Below are positions 1 to 6,642 of a DNA stretch of 40,622 nt, piece by piece. How positions within the stretch are numbered: the stretch's first letter is position 1; the number at the start of each line of letters is the position of its first letter. The DNA comes from Clostridia bacterium. Its GTDB lineage: Bacteria; Bacillota; Clostridia; Christensenellales; Aristaeellaceae. The stretch spans positions 1 to 40,622 of the forward strand of contig JAFRBK010000006.1 in NCBI GenBank assembly GCA_017404985.1. The letters run 5' to 3'. Position numbers and translations under genes: made by a program. Below the pieces are notes generated by a model, which searched no databases, was not told the origin of the DNA, and saw nothing but the letters and a program-made list of their open reading frames with translations.

Positions 1-15
1 CCTTGTTTCGATAGA

Positions 16-225
16 GAAATCGGTATGGATACCGGTTTCAGAAATAAATGTCAACGAGATTTCAGATTTCAAGGTTCGATGCTAATGGAATCGGGAATCT
101 CAGAGCGTCTGTTGGATACCCCTTCTGACGCTCACATCATACTATATATAGTGTTTGAGACTCAAACTTTTCAACGTAAAAGGGGTCTCATCCTAAACGG
201 CAGCCTATGCGCAGGGCTGCCGTTT
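16..225. other. Cluster of inverted repeats upstream of an integrase remnant
   Basis: Several hairpin-capable inverted repeats lie in a row: 16-26 with 29-39 (one G:T pair), 56-61 with 96-101, 103-109 with 127-133, a 7-bp palindrome around 151-165, and an 11-bp perfect stem 195-205 with 215-225 around a 9-nt loop. None has a proper T-run, so only the last resembles a terminator. The stretch lies just before a degraded integrase and could be the regulatory or attachment end of an old mobile element, or a structured RNA. I see no credible protein gene here. Confidence 0.4.
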
Positions 226-283
226 CGTATCTAATTCAAAGAAAGGGGTAAATCACAATGTCAACAACCAAGGTATCAAGTGA

Positions 284-553
284 CCCAAGAATGACTCTTC
301 TATCCGCAAGGTTCCTGTTCTTGAACCAATCAAGAAGTACTTTACCGATAAGAATCAGGCTGGTTATGTCGTAACCTCTGCCGATGGGCTGCTATGCACT
401 CAATCTGCCTGGGATAGAGGATGGGAATCCTACATCAGTGAACTTGAAACCGCTCTGAATGGCTGTCGTAAGCGCTGGTATCATTTGACCAGAGAGTGGA
501 AGACGGAGCATCCAGACGAATACGACCATTCTATTTTGAATGTGATCGGATGA
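284..553 (+). pseudogene. Tyrosine-type site-specific integrase remnant (middle part only)
   Basis: Read in the frame of 302-553, this encodes a peptide beginning PKNDSSIRKVPVLEPIKKYF and ending at a TGA at 551-553. The opening (a lysine/aspartate loop, then IRKVPVLEP) and the following Y-V-V-T stretch look like the region just before the catalytic box I of phage and ICE tyrosine recombinases of clostridia. The frame is closed upstream by TGA at 281-283, so there is no N-terminal arm or core-binding domain. The protein stops before the conserved R...HxxR...Y residues. A good ribosome binding site and ATG at 258 lie in a different frame that ends soon after, which fits decay by frameshift and deletion. 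Family assignment is from memory of motifs, not from a search. Confidence 0.5.
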
Positions 554-794
554 ACGGCGGCATCGTCCGGCACGAAGACATTATAATAGGAAGAAACGGG
601 TGCGAGTACAAGAAAATTTATTATGCTTTACACACATAATACATACATTTTACGCTCTGAAATGCTGTGCCCGGCTCTGACGAATACAATCGCCTACCCT
701 GCGTATGGGCAAATAGTCATCCAAGAGTCCAGACACCAGAAAACCAGGCTCCAACTTTCAAAAAATCTGAAAAGAAATGAAAGGAGCACGTTCC

Positions 795-845
795 ATGAAT
801 TCAGACCAAGCCGGATCACCGAATCCCATTTCTCCGTTGCGGTAA
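795..845 (+). CDS. Possible 16-codon leader or relic ORF
   Basis: A short frame from ATG 795 to TAA 843-845 (start MNSDQAGSPN) has an AAAGGAG Shine-Dalgarno at 780-786 at good spacing. Its end overlaps the likely promoter of the next gene (837-865), so a leader-peptide role is unlikely. It is more easily read as the surviving start of a deleted gene. No similarity is recognised. Confidence 0.2.
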   Translation: MNSDQAGSPNPISPLR

Positions 846-865
846 GCTTCCCATTGTGATAAAAT
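837..865 (+). promoter_or_regulatory. Probable sigma-A promoter for the zinc-ribbon gene
   Basis: TTGCGG at 837-842 and TAAAAT at 860-865 are 17 bp apart. This places transcription start around 872, about 28 nt before the chosen start codon at 900, with the CGGAGG ribosome binding site in between. Confidence 0.5.
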
Positions 866-899
866 ACAAAAAATGAATTTCATACGGAGGAATGGCCCC

Positions 900-2432
900 A
901 TGAAAAGATTGACTGCTTTCCTGGCAATCCTGGCGCTGCTTTTCTGCGTCTTTTCTTTCGCTTCTGCGGATGGGGATGCATGGACCTGCCCCGGCTGTGG
1001 CAGAGAGGGCAACACTGGCAATTTCTGCCCCTCCTGCGGGAAACCCAGACCGCAGGTGATCGTATGTCCGGGTTGCGGTACAGAATACGCCGCTGACACA
1101 GATTTCGCTTTCTGCCCCAACTGCGGTACTTCCCTGAAAGCTAATGAGACTGTGTCGGAAGCCCCAACCATTGAAACGCCCCTGCCGGAAGCTCCCGCAA
1201 CTGAGGAACCCACGCCTGAAGGACCATCCATTAAAGCGCCCATAACTGAGGCTCCCGCAACTGGGGCTCCCGCAACTGGGGCTCCCGCAACTGAGACTCC
1301 CGCAACTGAGGAACCCACGCCTGAAGGACCATCCATTAAAGCGCCCACACAGGAAGCTCCCGCAACAGAAGAACCCGTGCCTGAACAGTCACCGACACCC
1401 GAATCCCCCGCCCGACGGGATCTGGTGCAAGTCAGTGACGGAACCTACTTGCTGGATCAGGTGCTGACACATGAGAGCTTCTCTGAAATCTGGCTGACAG
1501 ATGCAGACGTCACCGATGATGTCCGTTCCGGAAAACAGGCCACTTATGACTACCTGGCCTTCTCGCCGGCACCTGACGCCTATATCAGCGAGATCTCAGA
1601 CCACGCCTGGAAGACGCACGACCCAGTGCACAAGATTCAGGTACACTACAATCTCCTGAAAGACGGCAAGTTCGACCATTGGTTCAAGGGTTGCCGGGAT
1701 ATGGGTAATGTAAACGGTTCCCAGCGCTATATGGACGTCAGCGAGCATGAAGTCTATCTGGTGTTTATGCTCGAGGAATATGTAAATCCGCAGTACAGAC
1801 TGGTTGTCAAAATAATTCCCGAGCTCTCCAAGGACACACCCGTCAAAGATGTTACGAACGCCCTGAACGCGGCGGCTGACGCTGAAAACGAACGGATTTT
1901 GGCAACAGCACGAAAAGAGACACGGGGTCCCCTCTGGACCAATGAGTTTTTCTCAGGCGTAGATCTGCTTTGCCTGGATTTCTTCGATAATGTCCGCACA
2001 CGCTTCGACTTTTCCCCCATCAGCATGGAAGCTCTCAGACCCGGTCTGGAGACCTCCGGCTTTACAATGCTCAAACTATCTTACCAGGGTGTGGAAGGAT
2101 TCTATGTCTTAAACAAAGGTTACTCGTTGCAAGTGAACCTGTACCACGCCGAAAGAGAAAACTTTCTACCCTCTATGAAAAAGGGAAAAACCGGTGCCTC
2201 ATTTAACTATACGACGGTAGCCGGCAATACGTATGAATGCTTTGCCGAAGACCATAAAGATGGCGGATACAAATACATCTATCTGTGCCGCGTGGTAGAC
2301 CAGACCAAATCTGGCACCCAGCATATGGAAATATGGATCATCGCACCTTTTGAAACAAATATTCAGAGCCAGGAAGCCGTGCAGGCGCTCATTGAAGAGC
2401 TGGACGGACACATTACCGTCACGCTGCAATAG
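900..2432 (+). CDS. Exported protein with two N-terminal zinc ribbons and a Pro/Thr-rich repeat linker
   Basis: The predicted 510-residue protein starts with a signal peptide (MKR, hydrophobic core, likely cleavage after the ASA at 21-23). Two CxxC...CxxC zinc ribbons follow, with cysteines at 30/33/43/46 and 56/59/72/75. Residues about 85-180 form a low-complexity linker of P, T, E and A with duplicated units. The C-terminal 330 residues look globular and I do not recognise them. I chose ATG 900 over the in-frame ATG at 873 because CGGAGG (885-890) is correctly spaced for 900 and the signal peptide then starts with MKR. A promoter lies upstream and a terminator at 2556. Zinc ribbons are usually cytoplasmic, so an exported pair is unusual. 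Codon use looks less GC-rich than the genes to the right, which may mean acquisition. Function unknown; surface or envelope role inferred only. Confidence 0.75.
   Translation: MKRLTAFLAILALLFCVFSFASADGDAWTCPGCGREGNTGNFCPSCGKPRPQVIVCPGCGTEYAADTDFAFCPNCGTSLKANETVSEAPTIETPLPEAPATEEPTPEGPSIKAPITEAPATGAPATGAPATETPATEEPTPEGPSIKAPTQEAPATEEPVPEQSPTPESPARRDLVQVSDGTYLLDQVLTHESFSEIWLTDADVTDDVRSGKQATYDYLAFSPAPDAYISEISDHAWKTHDPVHKIQVHYNLLKDGKFDHWFKGCRDMGNVNGSQRYMDVSEHEVYLVFMLEEYVNPQYRLVVKIIPELSKDTPVKDVTNALNAAADAENERILATARKETRGPLWTNEFFSGVDLLCLDFFDNVRTRFDFSPISMEALRPGLETSGFTMLKLSYQGVEGFYVLNKGYSLQVNLYHAERENFLPSMKKGKTGASFNYTTVAGNTYECFAEDHKDGGYKYIYLCRVVDQTKSGTQHMEIWIIAPFETNIQSQEAVQALIEELDGHITVTLQ
1192..1347 (+). 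repeat. Duplicated linker repeat inside the exported zinc-ribbon gene
   Basis: A 51-nt segment at 1192-1242 is repeated identically at 1297-1347, offset 105 nt (35 codons). Between them are four in-frame 15-nt units (about 1251-1310) encoding APATG/APATE/TPATE variants. The perfect identity suggests recent slippage or recombination, so linker length probably varies between strains. Confidence 0.9.
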
Positions 2433-2555
2433 TCCGGCACCCGGCACTCTTTCCCAATTTCGACAGAAAAGCCGCATATTGAAGACTCCACGGCATACCA
2501 ATTGCACCGTTTCCCGTCAAGTAGACAGGAAATTAAAAAAGCAAGACGGGAACAA

Positions 2556-2597
2556 GAAAACTCTGGTAACCAGCAAAGGTTGCCAGAGTTTTTCTTT
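2556..2597 (+). terminator. Rho-independent terminator after the zinc-ribbon gene
   Basis: A 12-nt arm at 2560-2571 (ACTCTGGTAACC) pairs with 2578-2589 around a 6-nt loop, with one mismatch, followed by TTTTTCTTT. It ends transcription of the gene that stops at 2432. Confidence 0.85.
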
Positions 2598-2606
2598 ATA
2601 AACGGC

Positions 2607-2720
2607 AATACATACATTTTGCACCCAGAAACCCTGCAGTATCCCGGATCGCAATATTGTATCCAAAACCCAGTTAGGTTATTTATTAGGTTATTCGTCT
2701 CAAAAGGGGTTTTTGAAACA
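2607..2720. other. Spacer between terminators; carries a copy of a 14-nt repeat
   Basis: The stretch from the gene stop (2432) to the tRNA (2770) has no credible gene. Besides the two terminators it holds the sequence AATACATACATTTT at 2607-2620, also present at 638-651 on the other side of the zinc-ribbon gene, with weaker similarity continuing about 16 nt further. This could mark the ends of an inserted cassette. I see nothing else. Confidence 0.4.
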
Positions 2721-2723
2721 GAT

Positions 2724-2766
2724 AAAGAAAAACTCTGGAAGCCTTGATTTTCTTAGCTTCCAGAGT
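2724..2766 (-). terminator. Terminator of the tRNA-Ala gene (minus strand)
   Basis: On the minus strand, 2766-2756 pairs perfectly with 2742-2732 (11 bp, ACTCTGGAAGC type) around a 13-nt loop and is followed by TTTTCTTT. It begins directly after the tRNA 3' end. The stem shares the CTCTGG/CCAGAG core with the plus-strand terminator at 2556. Confidence 0.85.
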
Positions 2767-2769
2767 CTG

Positions 2770-2842
2770 TGGAGCATAGGAGATTCGAACTCCTGACCCC
2801 AACACTGCCAGTGTTGTGCGCTACCAACTGCGCTAATGCCCC
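2770..2842 (-). tRNA. tRNA-Ala (anticodon GGC)
   Basis: Read on the minus strand, the 7-bp acceptor pairs GGGGCAT (2842-2836) with ATGCTCC (2777-2771) with one G:T pair. There is a standard D arm, an anticodon stem CAACA/TGTTG with loop CTGGCAG giving anticodon GGC, and a T arm with GTTCGAATC. The discriminator is A and CCA is not encoded. It stands alone, followed by its own terminator. Confidence 0.93.
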
Positions 2843-2899
2843 GAACAGCAGATATATTAACACAGCGGCAGACATTTGTAAAGGGTTTTTCTGTTTTTT

Positions 2900-2922
2900 T
2901 TCAGATAAATCCTGTGTATAAT
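2900..2922 (+). promoter_or_regulatory. Probable promoter for the GH105 gene
   Basis: A perfect TATAAT lies at 2917-2922, preceded by TGTG. The -35 region is only a T-rich run near 2894-2899, so it may depend on the -10 and on upstream T-tracts. Transcription would start near 2929, about 36 nt before the ATG at 2965. Confidence 0.45.
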
Positions 2923-2964
2923 AGGATATCAGGACGAAAAGATTGAAGGGGGAACTGATTCCAG

Positions 2965-4053
2965 ATGGAAGTCACACGTGATCAGCTGATAAAACTTGCG
3001 GAGGAAGCCTGCCAGACCCTGATGAAGAAGTTTGAGCCGGAACATCTGCCGCCGGAACACCATTTTCATTATCACCAGGGCGTTTTTCTTTCCGGTGTGC
3101 ATCATACCTGGAAGCTGAACGGAGACCCGTCCTATCTGGATTACATCCGGCGGTGGGTGGACAGCTGCATAGAAGAGGACGGGAATATTTTCGGCTTCAA
3201 TCCGGGGAATCTGGATGACCTGCAGCCGGGGATCCTGCTTTTCCCGCTGTATGATCAGACGGGAGAGGAAAAATATAAGCTGGCCATGGATACGATCGCC
3301 TGGTATTATGCCCATACCCCGACGAATCCGGAAGGCGGATTCTGGCATGGGTGTACCAGGCGGAATCAGATGTGGCTGGACGGGCTTTACATGGCCGGCC
3401 CGTTTATGACGGAGTACGGCGTGCGGTATGGCAGGCAGGATTTGGTCGACCAGGTGGTTTTTCAGGCGTCCCTGATGCGGGAAAAGACGCAGGACCGGGA
3501 AACGGGGCTCTGGCGTCATGCCTGGGACTGGGAGCGCAGGGAACCCTGGGCAGATCCCGTCACGGGGAAGTCGCCGGAATTCTGGGGCCGGTCGATGGGC
3601 TGGGTTCCGGTGGCGCTTCTGCAGGATGCGGAGCTCCTGCCGGAGGGAAGTCCGGAGAGGGAGAAGCTTACGGATATAGCCTGCGGGCTGCTGAAGGCGC
3701 TGCTGCCCTGGCAGGATGCGTCGTCCGGCCTCTGGTATCAGGTGACGGATAAAGGCGGCAGGCCGGATAACTGGCCGGAATCCTCCTGTACCTGCCTCTA
3801 TGCGGCAGCGCTGTCCATGGCGATCCGGCTGGGGCTGATTGATGCCGGGCTGAAAGAGGTCGTCCAAAAGGCGATTCAGGGTGTGATGCGTTATGTGGAC
3901 AGGGATGAGAAAGGCCTTCTGATCGGCAATATCTGTATCGGAACCGGCGTCGGCGATTATCCCTTCTACTGTGCGCGGCCGACCAGCGTGAATGATCTGC
4001 ACGGGGTCGGGGCCTTCCTGCTGATGTGTACGGAAGCCGCCGCGATTTTCTGA
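2965..4053 (+). CDS. GH105 unsaturated rhamnogalacturonyl/glucuronyl hydrolase (YteR/YesR-like)
   Basis: The 362-residue protein matches the length and features of GH105 enzymes, which remove the 4,5-unsaturated uronic acid from oligosaccharides left by pectate or rhamnogalacturonan lyases. The motif WLDGLYMAGPF places the catalytic aspartate at residue 139, close to Asp143 of Bacillus YteR, and the GLWRHAWDW motif supplies His185. WGRSMGWV follows at about 207-213. There is no signal peptide, so it acts in the cytoplasm on imported oligosaccharides. A GGGGG ribosome binding site precedes ATG 2965 at a rather long distance. It stands alone with its own promoter and no transporter next to it. 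Family assignment is strong; the exact substrate is not settled. Confidence 0.88.
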   Translation: MEVTRDQLIKLAEEACQTLMKKFEPEHLPPEHHFHYHQGVFLSGVHHTWKLNGDPSYLDYIRRWVDSCIEEDGNIFGFNPGNLDDLQPGILLFPLYDQTGEEKYKLAMDTIAWYYAHTPTNPEGGFWHGCTRRNQMWLDGLYMAGPFMTEYGVRYGRQDLVDQVVFQASLMREKTQDRETGLWRHAWDWERREPWADPVTGKSPEFWGRSMGWVPVALLQDAELLPEGSPEREKLTDIACGLLKALLPWQDASSGLWYQVTDKGGRPDNWPESSCTCLYAAALSMAIRLGLIDAGLKEVVQKAIQGVMRYVDRDEKGLLIGNICIGTGVGDYPFYCARPTSVNDLHGVGAFLLMCTEAAAIF

Positions 4054-4181
4054 GACCCCTTGGCCTTTCTCCGGTCCCGGGATTTTCCTGCTCCCCGGTT
4101 TCGCTGCAACCCAAATTGATACACAAAAAAACTGATGCACAAACCCAGTCTCGAGACACAAAAAATTCGAGTCACAAGCCG

Positions 4182-4209
4182 AAGGAACCATTGGGGATGG
4201 TTCCTTTTG
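4182..4209 (+). terminator. Likely terminator downstream of GH105, inside the repeat region
   Basis: A perfect 9-bp stem AAGGAACCA (4182-4190) / TGGTTCCTT (4198-4206) encloses a 7-nt loop and is followed by a short T-run. It lies about 130 nt after the GH105 stop codon and between doublets D2 and D3. Confidence 0.6.
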
Positions 4210-4262
4210 GTTTCCTCCGTTCCCGTTTTAGTAACACTGATTTTTAGTATCACCTGCAACCC

Positions 4263-4441
4263 GCACCGTCGCCGGGCGTTTTGAGTTTCACTTTTTTTGA
4301 GTTTCATCGATAACCCGCACCGTCGCTGGGCAGTTTGAGTTTCACTTTTTTTGAGTTTCATCGACCTCCTGCACCGTTGCCGGGCAGTTTGAGTTTCATT
4401 TTTTTTGAGTTTCATCGACCGCCGTCGCCGGGCGTCCGTTT
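4263..4441. repeat. 54-bp tandem repeat, three full copies plus a partial
   Basis: Units start at 4263, 4317 and 4371, each 54 nt, beginning GCACCGT(C/T)GC(C/T)GGGC and containing one TTTGAGTTTCA doublet. A fourth degenerate unit starts near 4421. Copies differ by point changes only. The minus strand is open across several units and would encode a repeated MKLKKSETQ-like peptide, but I regard that as a by-product of the repeat. Confidence 0.88.
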
Positions 4442-4524
4442 CAATTTTAGTAACACTTTTCTTTAGTATCACCGGCGAAAAAAGTATGCAACGCATGTTT
4501 CTGAGTTAGCCGGCACTAATCCTT

Positions 4525-4775
4525 TTCGCCAATTCGCCAACCCCCGGCGAATAGACTTTCCTTATTTTTCAAGGCCTGGAGGTCCCAATTCGCCAATTCG
4601 CCATTTCGCCGATGAATCGCGTGACCGTTTCACCGCCATGAACCCTATTCGCCGCCTATTCGCCTATTCGCCAATTCGCCAAAAATCGGCGAATAGACTT
4701 TCCTTATTTTTCAAGGCCTGGAGGCCTCTATTCGCCTATTCGCCAATTCGCCGACGTTACACACCCCCCGGCGAA
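4525..4775. repeat. 8-nt TTCGCC iteron clusters with a duplicated 38-nt block
   Basis: The hexamer TTCGCC occurs 12 times in the plus orientation: 4525, 4533, 4589, 4597, 4605, 4648, 4659, 4667, 4675, 4731, 4739, 4747. It is mostly in runs of two or three at an 8-nt period (AATTCGCC or TATTCGCC). It occurs inverted as GGCGAA at 4546, 4688 and 4770 (and 4474). A 38-nt block starting CGGCGAATAGACTTTCC is identical at 4545-4582 and 4687-4724, 142 nt apart. CTATTCGCC at 4657/4665 can pair with GGCGAATAG at 4688-4696. The array ends about 140 nt before the parA -35 box. No known repeat family is recognised. Confidence 0.88.
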
Positions 4776-4911
4776 ACGGCAAAACGGCCCGCTTTCATAC
4801 CCACCATTCTCCTCTCCAATGCTGAACACATCCCCTCCGCAGAGCGGTCCTTTTCCCAAAGGGTTTGTCCCCGTGACGGATAACCGTGGCAGACGAGCCC
4901 GGCGGACGACC
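4776..4911. other. Non-coding spacer between the repeat arrays and the parA promoter
   Basis: After the last inverted GGCGAA there is about 135 nt with no convincing gene and no repeat of the two families to the left. I saw no canonical parS palindrome in it. Confidence 0.5.
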
Positions 4912-4940
4912 TTTACAAGCTGAAGGGAAACCCGTATAAT
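4912..4940 (+). promoter_or_regulatory. Strong sigma-A promoter for the parAB operon
   Basis: TTTACA at 4912-4917 and a perfect TATAAT at 4935-4940 are separated by 17 bp. Transcription would start near 4947. The short leader contains a small stem TGCCC/GGGCA (4956-4970) just before the AAGGAG ribosome binding site at 4978-4983. Confidence 0.8.
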
Positions 4941-4988
4941 ATATAAGTATTTTTATGCCCGTTCGGGGCAGAGGACCAAGGAGCAAGC

Positions 4989-5756
4989 ATGGCAAAGATC
5001 ATTGCAATCGCGAACCAGAAGGGCGGCGTCGGGAAGACGACGACCGCCGTGAACCTTGCAGCCGCAATGGCGGAAAACGGGAAAAAAGTGCTGATGGTGG
5101 ATCTGGATCCGCAGGGGAACTCCACCAGCGGCCTGGGCTGTTCCGTGAATGAGCGGAATTCCATTTATGACGTGCTGATGGCCCGGGCGAAGCTGGAGGA
5201 CTGCATCCAGAAAACTGATACGAAAAAACTGAGGCTGATCGGTTCCGACATCCGGCTCGCCGGCGCGGAAGTGGAGCTGGTGAGCGTGGATGAACGGGAG
5301 TTTTATCTGAAAAAGGTGCTGGGGCCGATCCGGGACGAGTATGAATATATTTTCATTGACTGCCCGCCGAGCCTGAGCCTCTTGACGCTGAACGCGATGG
5401 CGGCGGCGGATTCCGTCCTGATTCCGATCCAGTGCGAGTACTACGCGCTGGAAGGTGTCACGAGCCTGATGAATACCATCAGCCGGGTGAAGAAGACGAT
5501 CAATCCGCAGCTGGAAATCGAGGGAATCCTGCTGACGATGCTGGACGGCCGGACCAATCTGGGCCTCCAGGTCGTGGACCAGGTGAAGAAGCATTTCAAA
5601 AAGATGGTGTTTTCCACGGTCATTCCCCGGAATGTGCGCTTGGGCGAAGCCCCCAGCCACGGGAAGCCCATCACCCGGTATGATCCGAAGAGCTCCGGGT
5701 CCCTGGCGTACCAGGCCCTGGCCAAAGAAGTGGCGTCCCGGAACAAAAAGAAGTAA
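4989..5756 (+). CDS. parA: ParA/Soj chromosome-partitioning ATPase
   Basis: The 255-residue protein is a full-length ParA-family ATPase that works with ParB to segregate the replication origin and, in Bacillus, to control DnaA. The deviant Walker A box KGGVGKTT sits at residues 11-18, the DLDPQGN switch region at 38-44 and the Walker B/IDCPPS motif at 123-128. There is no extra N-terminal DNA-binding domain, so it is of the chromosomal (type Ib-like) size. AAGGAG lies 5 nt before ATG 4989. It is the first gene of a long run, 21 nt before parB, and follows a repeat-rich non-coding region that could be its control or partition site (inference). Confidence 0.96.
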   Translation: MAKIIAIANQKGGVGKTTTAVNLAAAMAENGKKVLMVDLDPQGNSTSGLGCSVNERNSIYDVLMARAKLEDCIQKTDTKKLRLIGSDIRLAGAEVELVSVDEREFYLKKVLGPIRDEYEYIFIDCPPSLSLLTLNAMAAADSVLIPIQCEYYALEGVTSLMNTISRVKKTINPQLEIEGILLTMLDGRTNLGLQVVDQVKKHFKKMVFSTVIPRNVRLGEAPSHGKPITRYDPKSSGSLAYQALAKEVASRNKKK

Positions 5757-5777
5757 CAGACAGGAGAAATCAGACCG

Positions 5778-6632
5778 ATGGCGACAAAATCACACGGACT
5801 GGGCCGGGGGCTGGATTCCCTGTTCCAGATGGCGGAAGACGACAGTACGACGATTCGGGAAATTGACCTGGGGGAACTGGACCCCAATCCGGACCAGCCC
5901 CGGAAGAGCTTTGATGAGGAAAGCATCACCCAGCTTGCGGACAGCATCCGTGAACAGGGCGTGCTGCAGCCGCTGCTGGTGGTGGCTTCCGGAAGCGGCA
6001 GGTACCGGATCGTGGCGGGGGAGCGCAGGTTCCGTGCCTCCCGCGCGGCAGGGCTGAAGACGGTTCCCTGCATTATCAAGGATCTGGACGTGATCCATGA
6101 AATGGAAATTGCCCTGATTGAAAACCTCCAGCGGGAGGACCTGAACCCGATGGATGCAGCCAAAGGCATCAGGGCATTGATGAACCAGTGCGGATATACC
6201 CAGGAGAAGGTCGGGCTCCGGCTGGGAAAGAGCCGGGTGGCGGTGACGAACCTTCTGCGCCTCCTGTCCCTTCCGGACGAGGTGACGGAGATGGTCCGGG
6301 ACGGTCGCCTCAGCGCGGGCCACGCCCGGGCGCTGGCCGGAATCAAAGCGCCGGAGGAGCAGATTCGGCTGGCCCATAAGGCGGTGGACGAGGGGCTGAG
6401 CGTGCGCCAGCTGGAGCAGCTGGCGGCGCGGGCCAGGACGGCCCCGGCGAAACCGAGGACGCCCGCCGCGAGGCCCGCGGAAATGGAGGAGCTGCAGGAA
6501 AAAATCCTTCGGAAGACGGGGCTGAAGAGCAGCCTGACCGGAAACATCTCCCGGGGGAAGATCGTGCTGCAGTATTCGAGCAGGGAGGAACTGGAACACT
6601 TTAACACGCTGCTGGACAGCCTGCAGGAATGA
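5778..6632 (+). CDS. parB: ParB/Spo0J partition protein
   Basis: The 284-residue protein is the DNA-binding CTPase partner of ParA. It loads at parS sites and spreads as a sliding clamp. The ParB/Srx-type domain spans about 27-120 with the GERRFR box at 81-86 and ENLQRE at 115-120. A helix-turn-helix follows at about 141-163 (TQEKVGLRLGKS), then the LSAGHARAL motif at about 178-186 and a C-terminal dimerisation region. The opening KSHGLGRGLDSLF is the typical ParA-contacting N-terminus. A GACAGGAGA ribosome binding site precedes ATG 5778. No canonical parS palindrome was seen in this window. Confidence 0.96.
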   Translation: MATKSHGLGRGLDSLFQMAEDDSTTIREIDLGELDPNPDQPRKSFDEESITQLADSIREQGVLQPLLVVASGSGRYRIVAGERRFRASRAAGLKTVPCIIKDLDVIHEMEIALIENLQREDLNPMDAAKGIRALMNQCGYTQEKVGLRLGKSRVAVTNLLRLLSLPDEVTEMVRDGRLSAGHARALAGIKAPEEQIRLAHKAVDEGLSVRQLEQLAARARTAPAKPRTPAARPAEMEELQEKILRKTGLKSSLTGNISRGKIVLQYSSREELEHFNTLLDSLQE

Positions 6633-6642
6633 CGGGAGATAC

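Larger units (their letters stand above)
4117..4472. repeat. Seven doublets of ~9-12 nt sites spaced exactly 16 nt
   Basis: Pairs of near-identical sites recur with a centre-to-centre spacing of exactly 16 nt: D1 TGATACACA 4117 / TGATGCACA 4133; D2 CGAGACACA 4152 / CGAGTCACA 4168; D3 TTTTAGTAACAC 4226 / TTTTAGTATCAC 4242; D4 TTTTGAGTTTCA 4279 / 4295; D5 TTTGAGTTTCA 4334 / 4350; D6 4388 / 4404; D7 TTTAGTAACAC 4446 / TTTAGTATCAC 4462. The two members of a doublet share one word, often with a change at one position, while different doublets use different words. Most words end in CAC or CACA (GTG on the minus strand). The spacer is a run of A (D1, D2) or T (D3-D7). D3 and D7 are the same type and bracket D4-D6. 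No family is recognised. Confidence 0.85.

Noticed and set aside
25-234. A 69-codon frame at the left edge
   Set aside because: It covers the hairpin cluster, has no ribosome binding site and encodes a peptide without recognisable features.
3351-3752. A glycine-rich 133-codon frame inside GH105
   Set aside because: It is a +1 shadow of the GH105 gene, which is intact and has clear catalytic motifs.
4117-4176. DnaA boxes and an origin of replication
   Set aside because: TGATACACA and TGATGCACA are one mismatch from TTATNCACA, but the neighbouring doublet CGAG(A/T)CACA is not, no dnaA or dnaN gene is present, and there is no AT-rich unwinding element with DnaA trios that I can see.
3966-4496. 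A 176-codon minus-strand reading frame with repeated MKLKKSETQ-like peptide
   Set aside because: It is created by the 54-bp tandem repeat, which is a multiple of three. It has no convincing ribosome binding site, overlaps the end of GH105 in antisense, and its composition (runs of K, R, T) is unlike a folded protein.
4100-4780. CRISPR array
   Set aside because: Repeats are direct but units are 54 nt tandem copies, 16-nt doublets and 8-nt iterons; there are no unique spacers of constant length and no cas genes.
4054-5000. Canonical parS site next to parAB
   Set aside because: No full TGTTTCACGTGAAACA-like palindrome was found; only the half-word GTTTCAC occurs in direct orientation.
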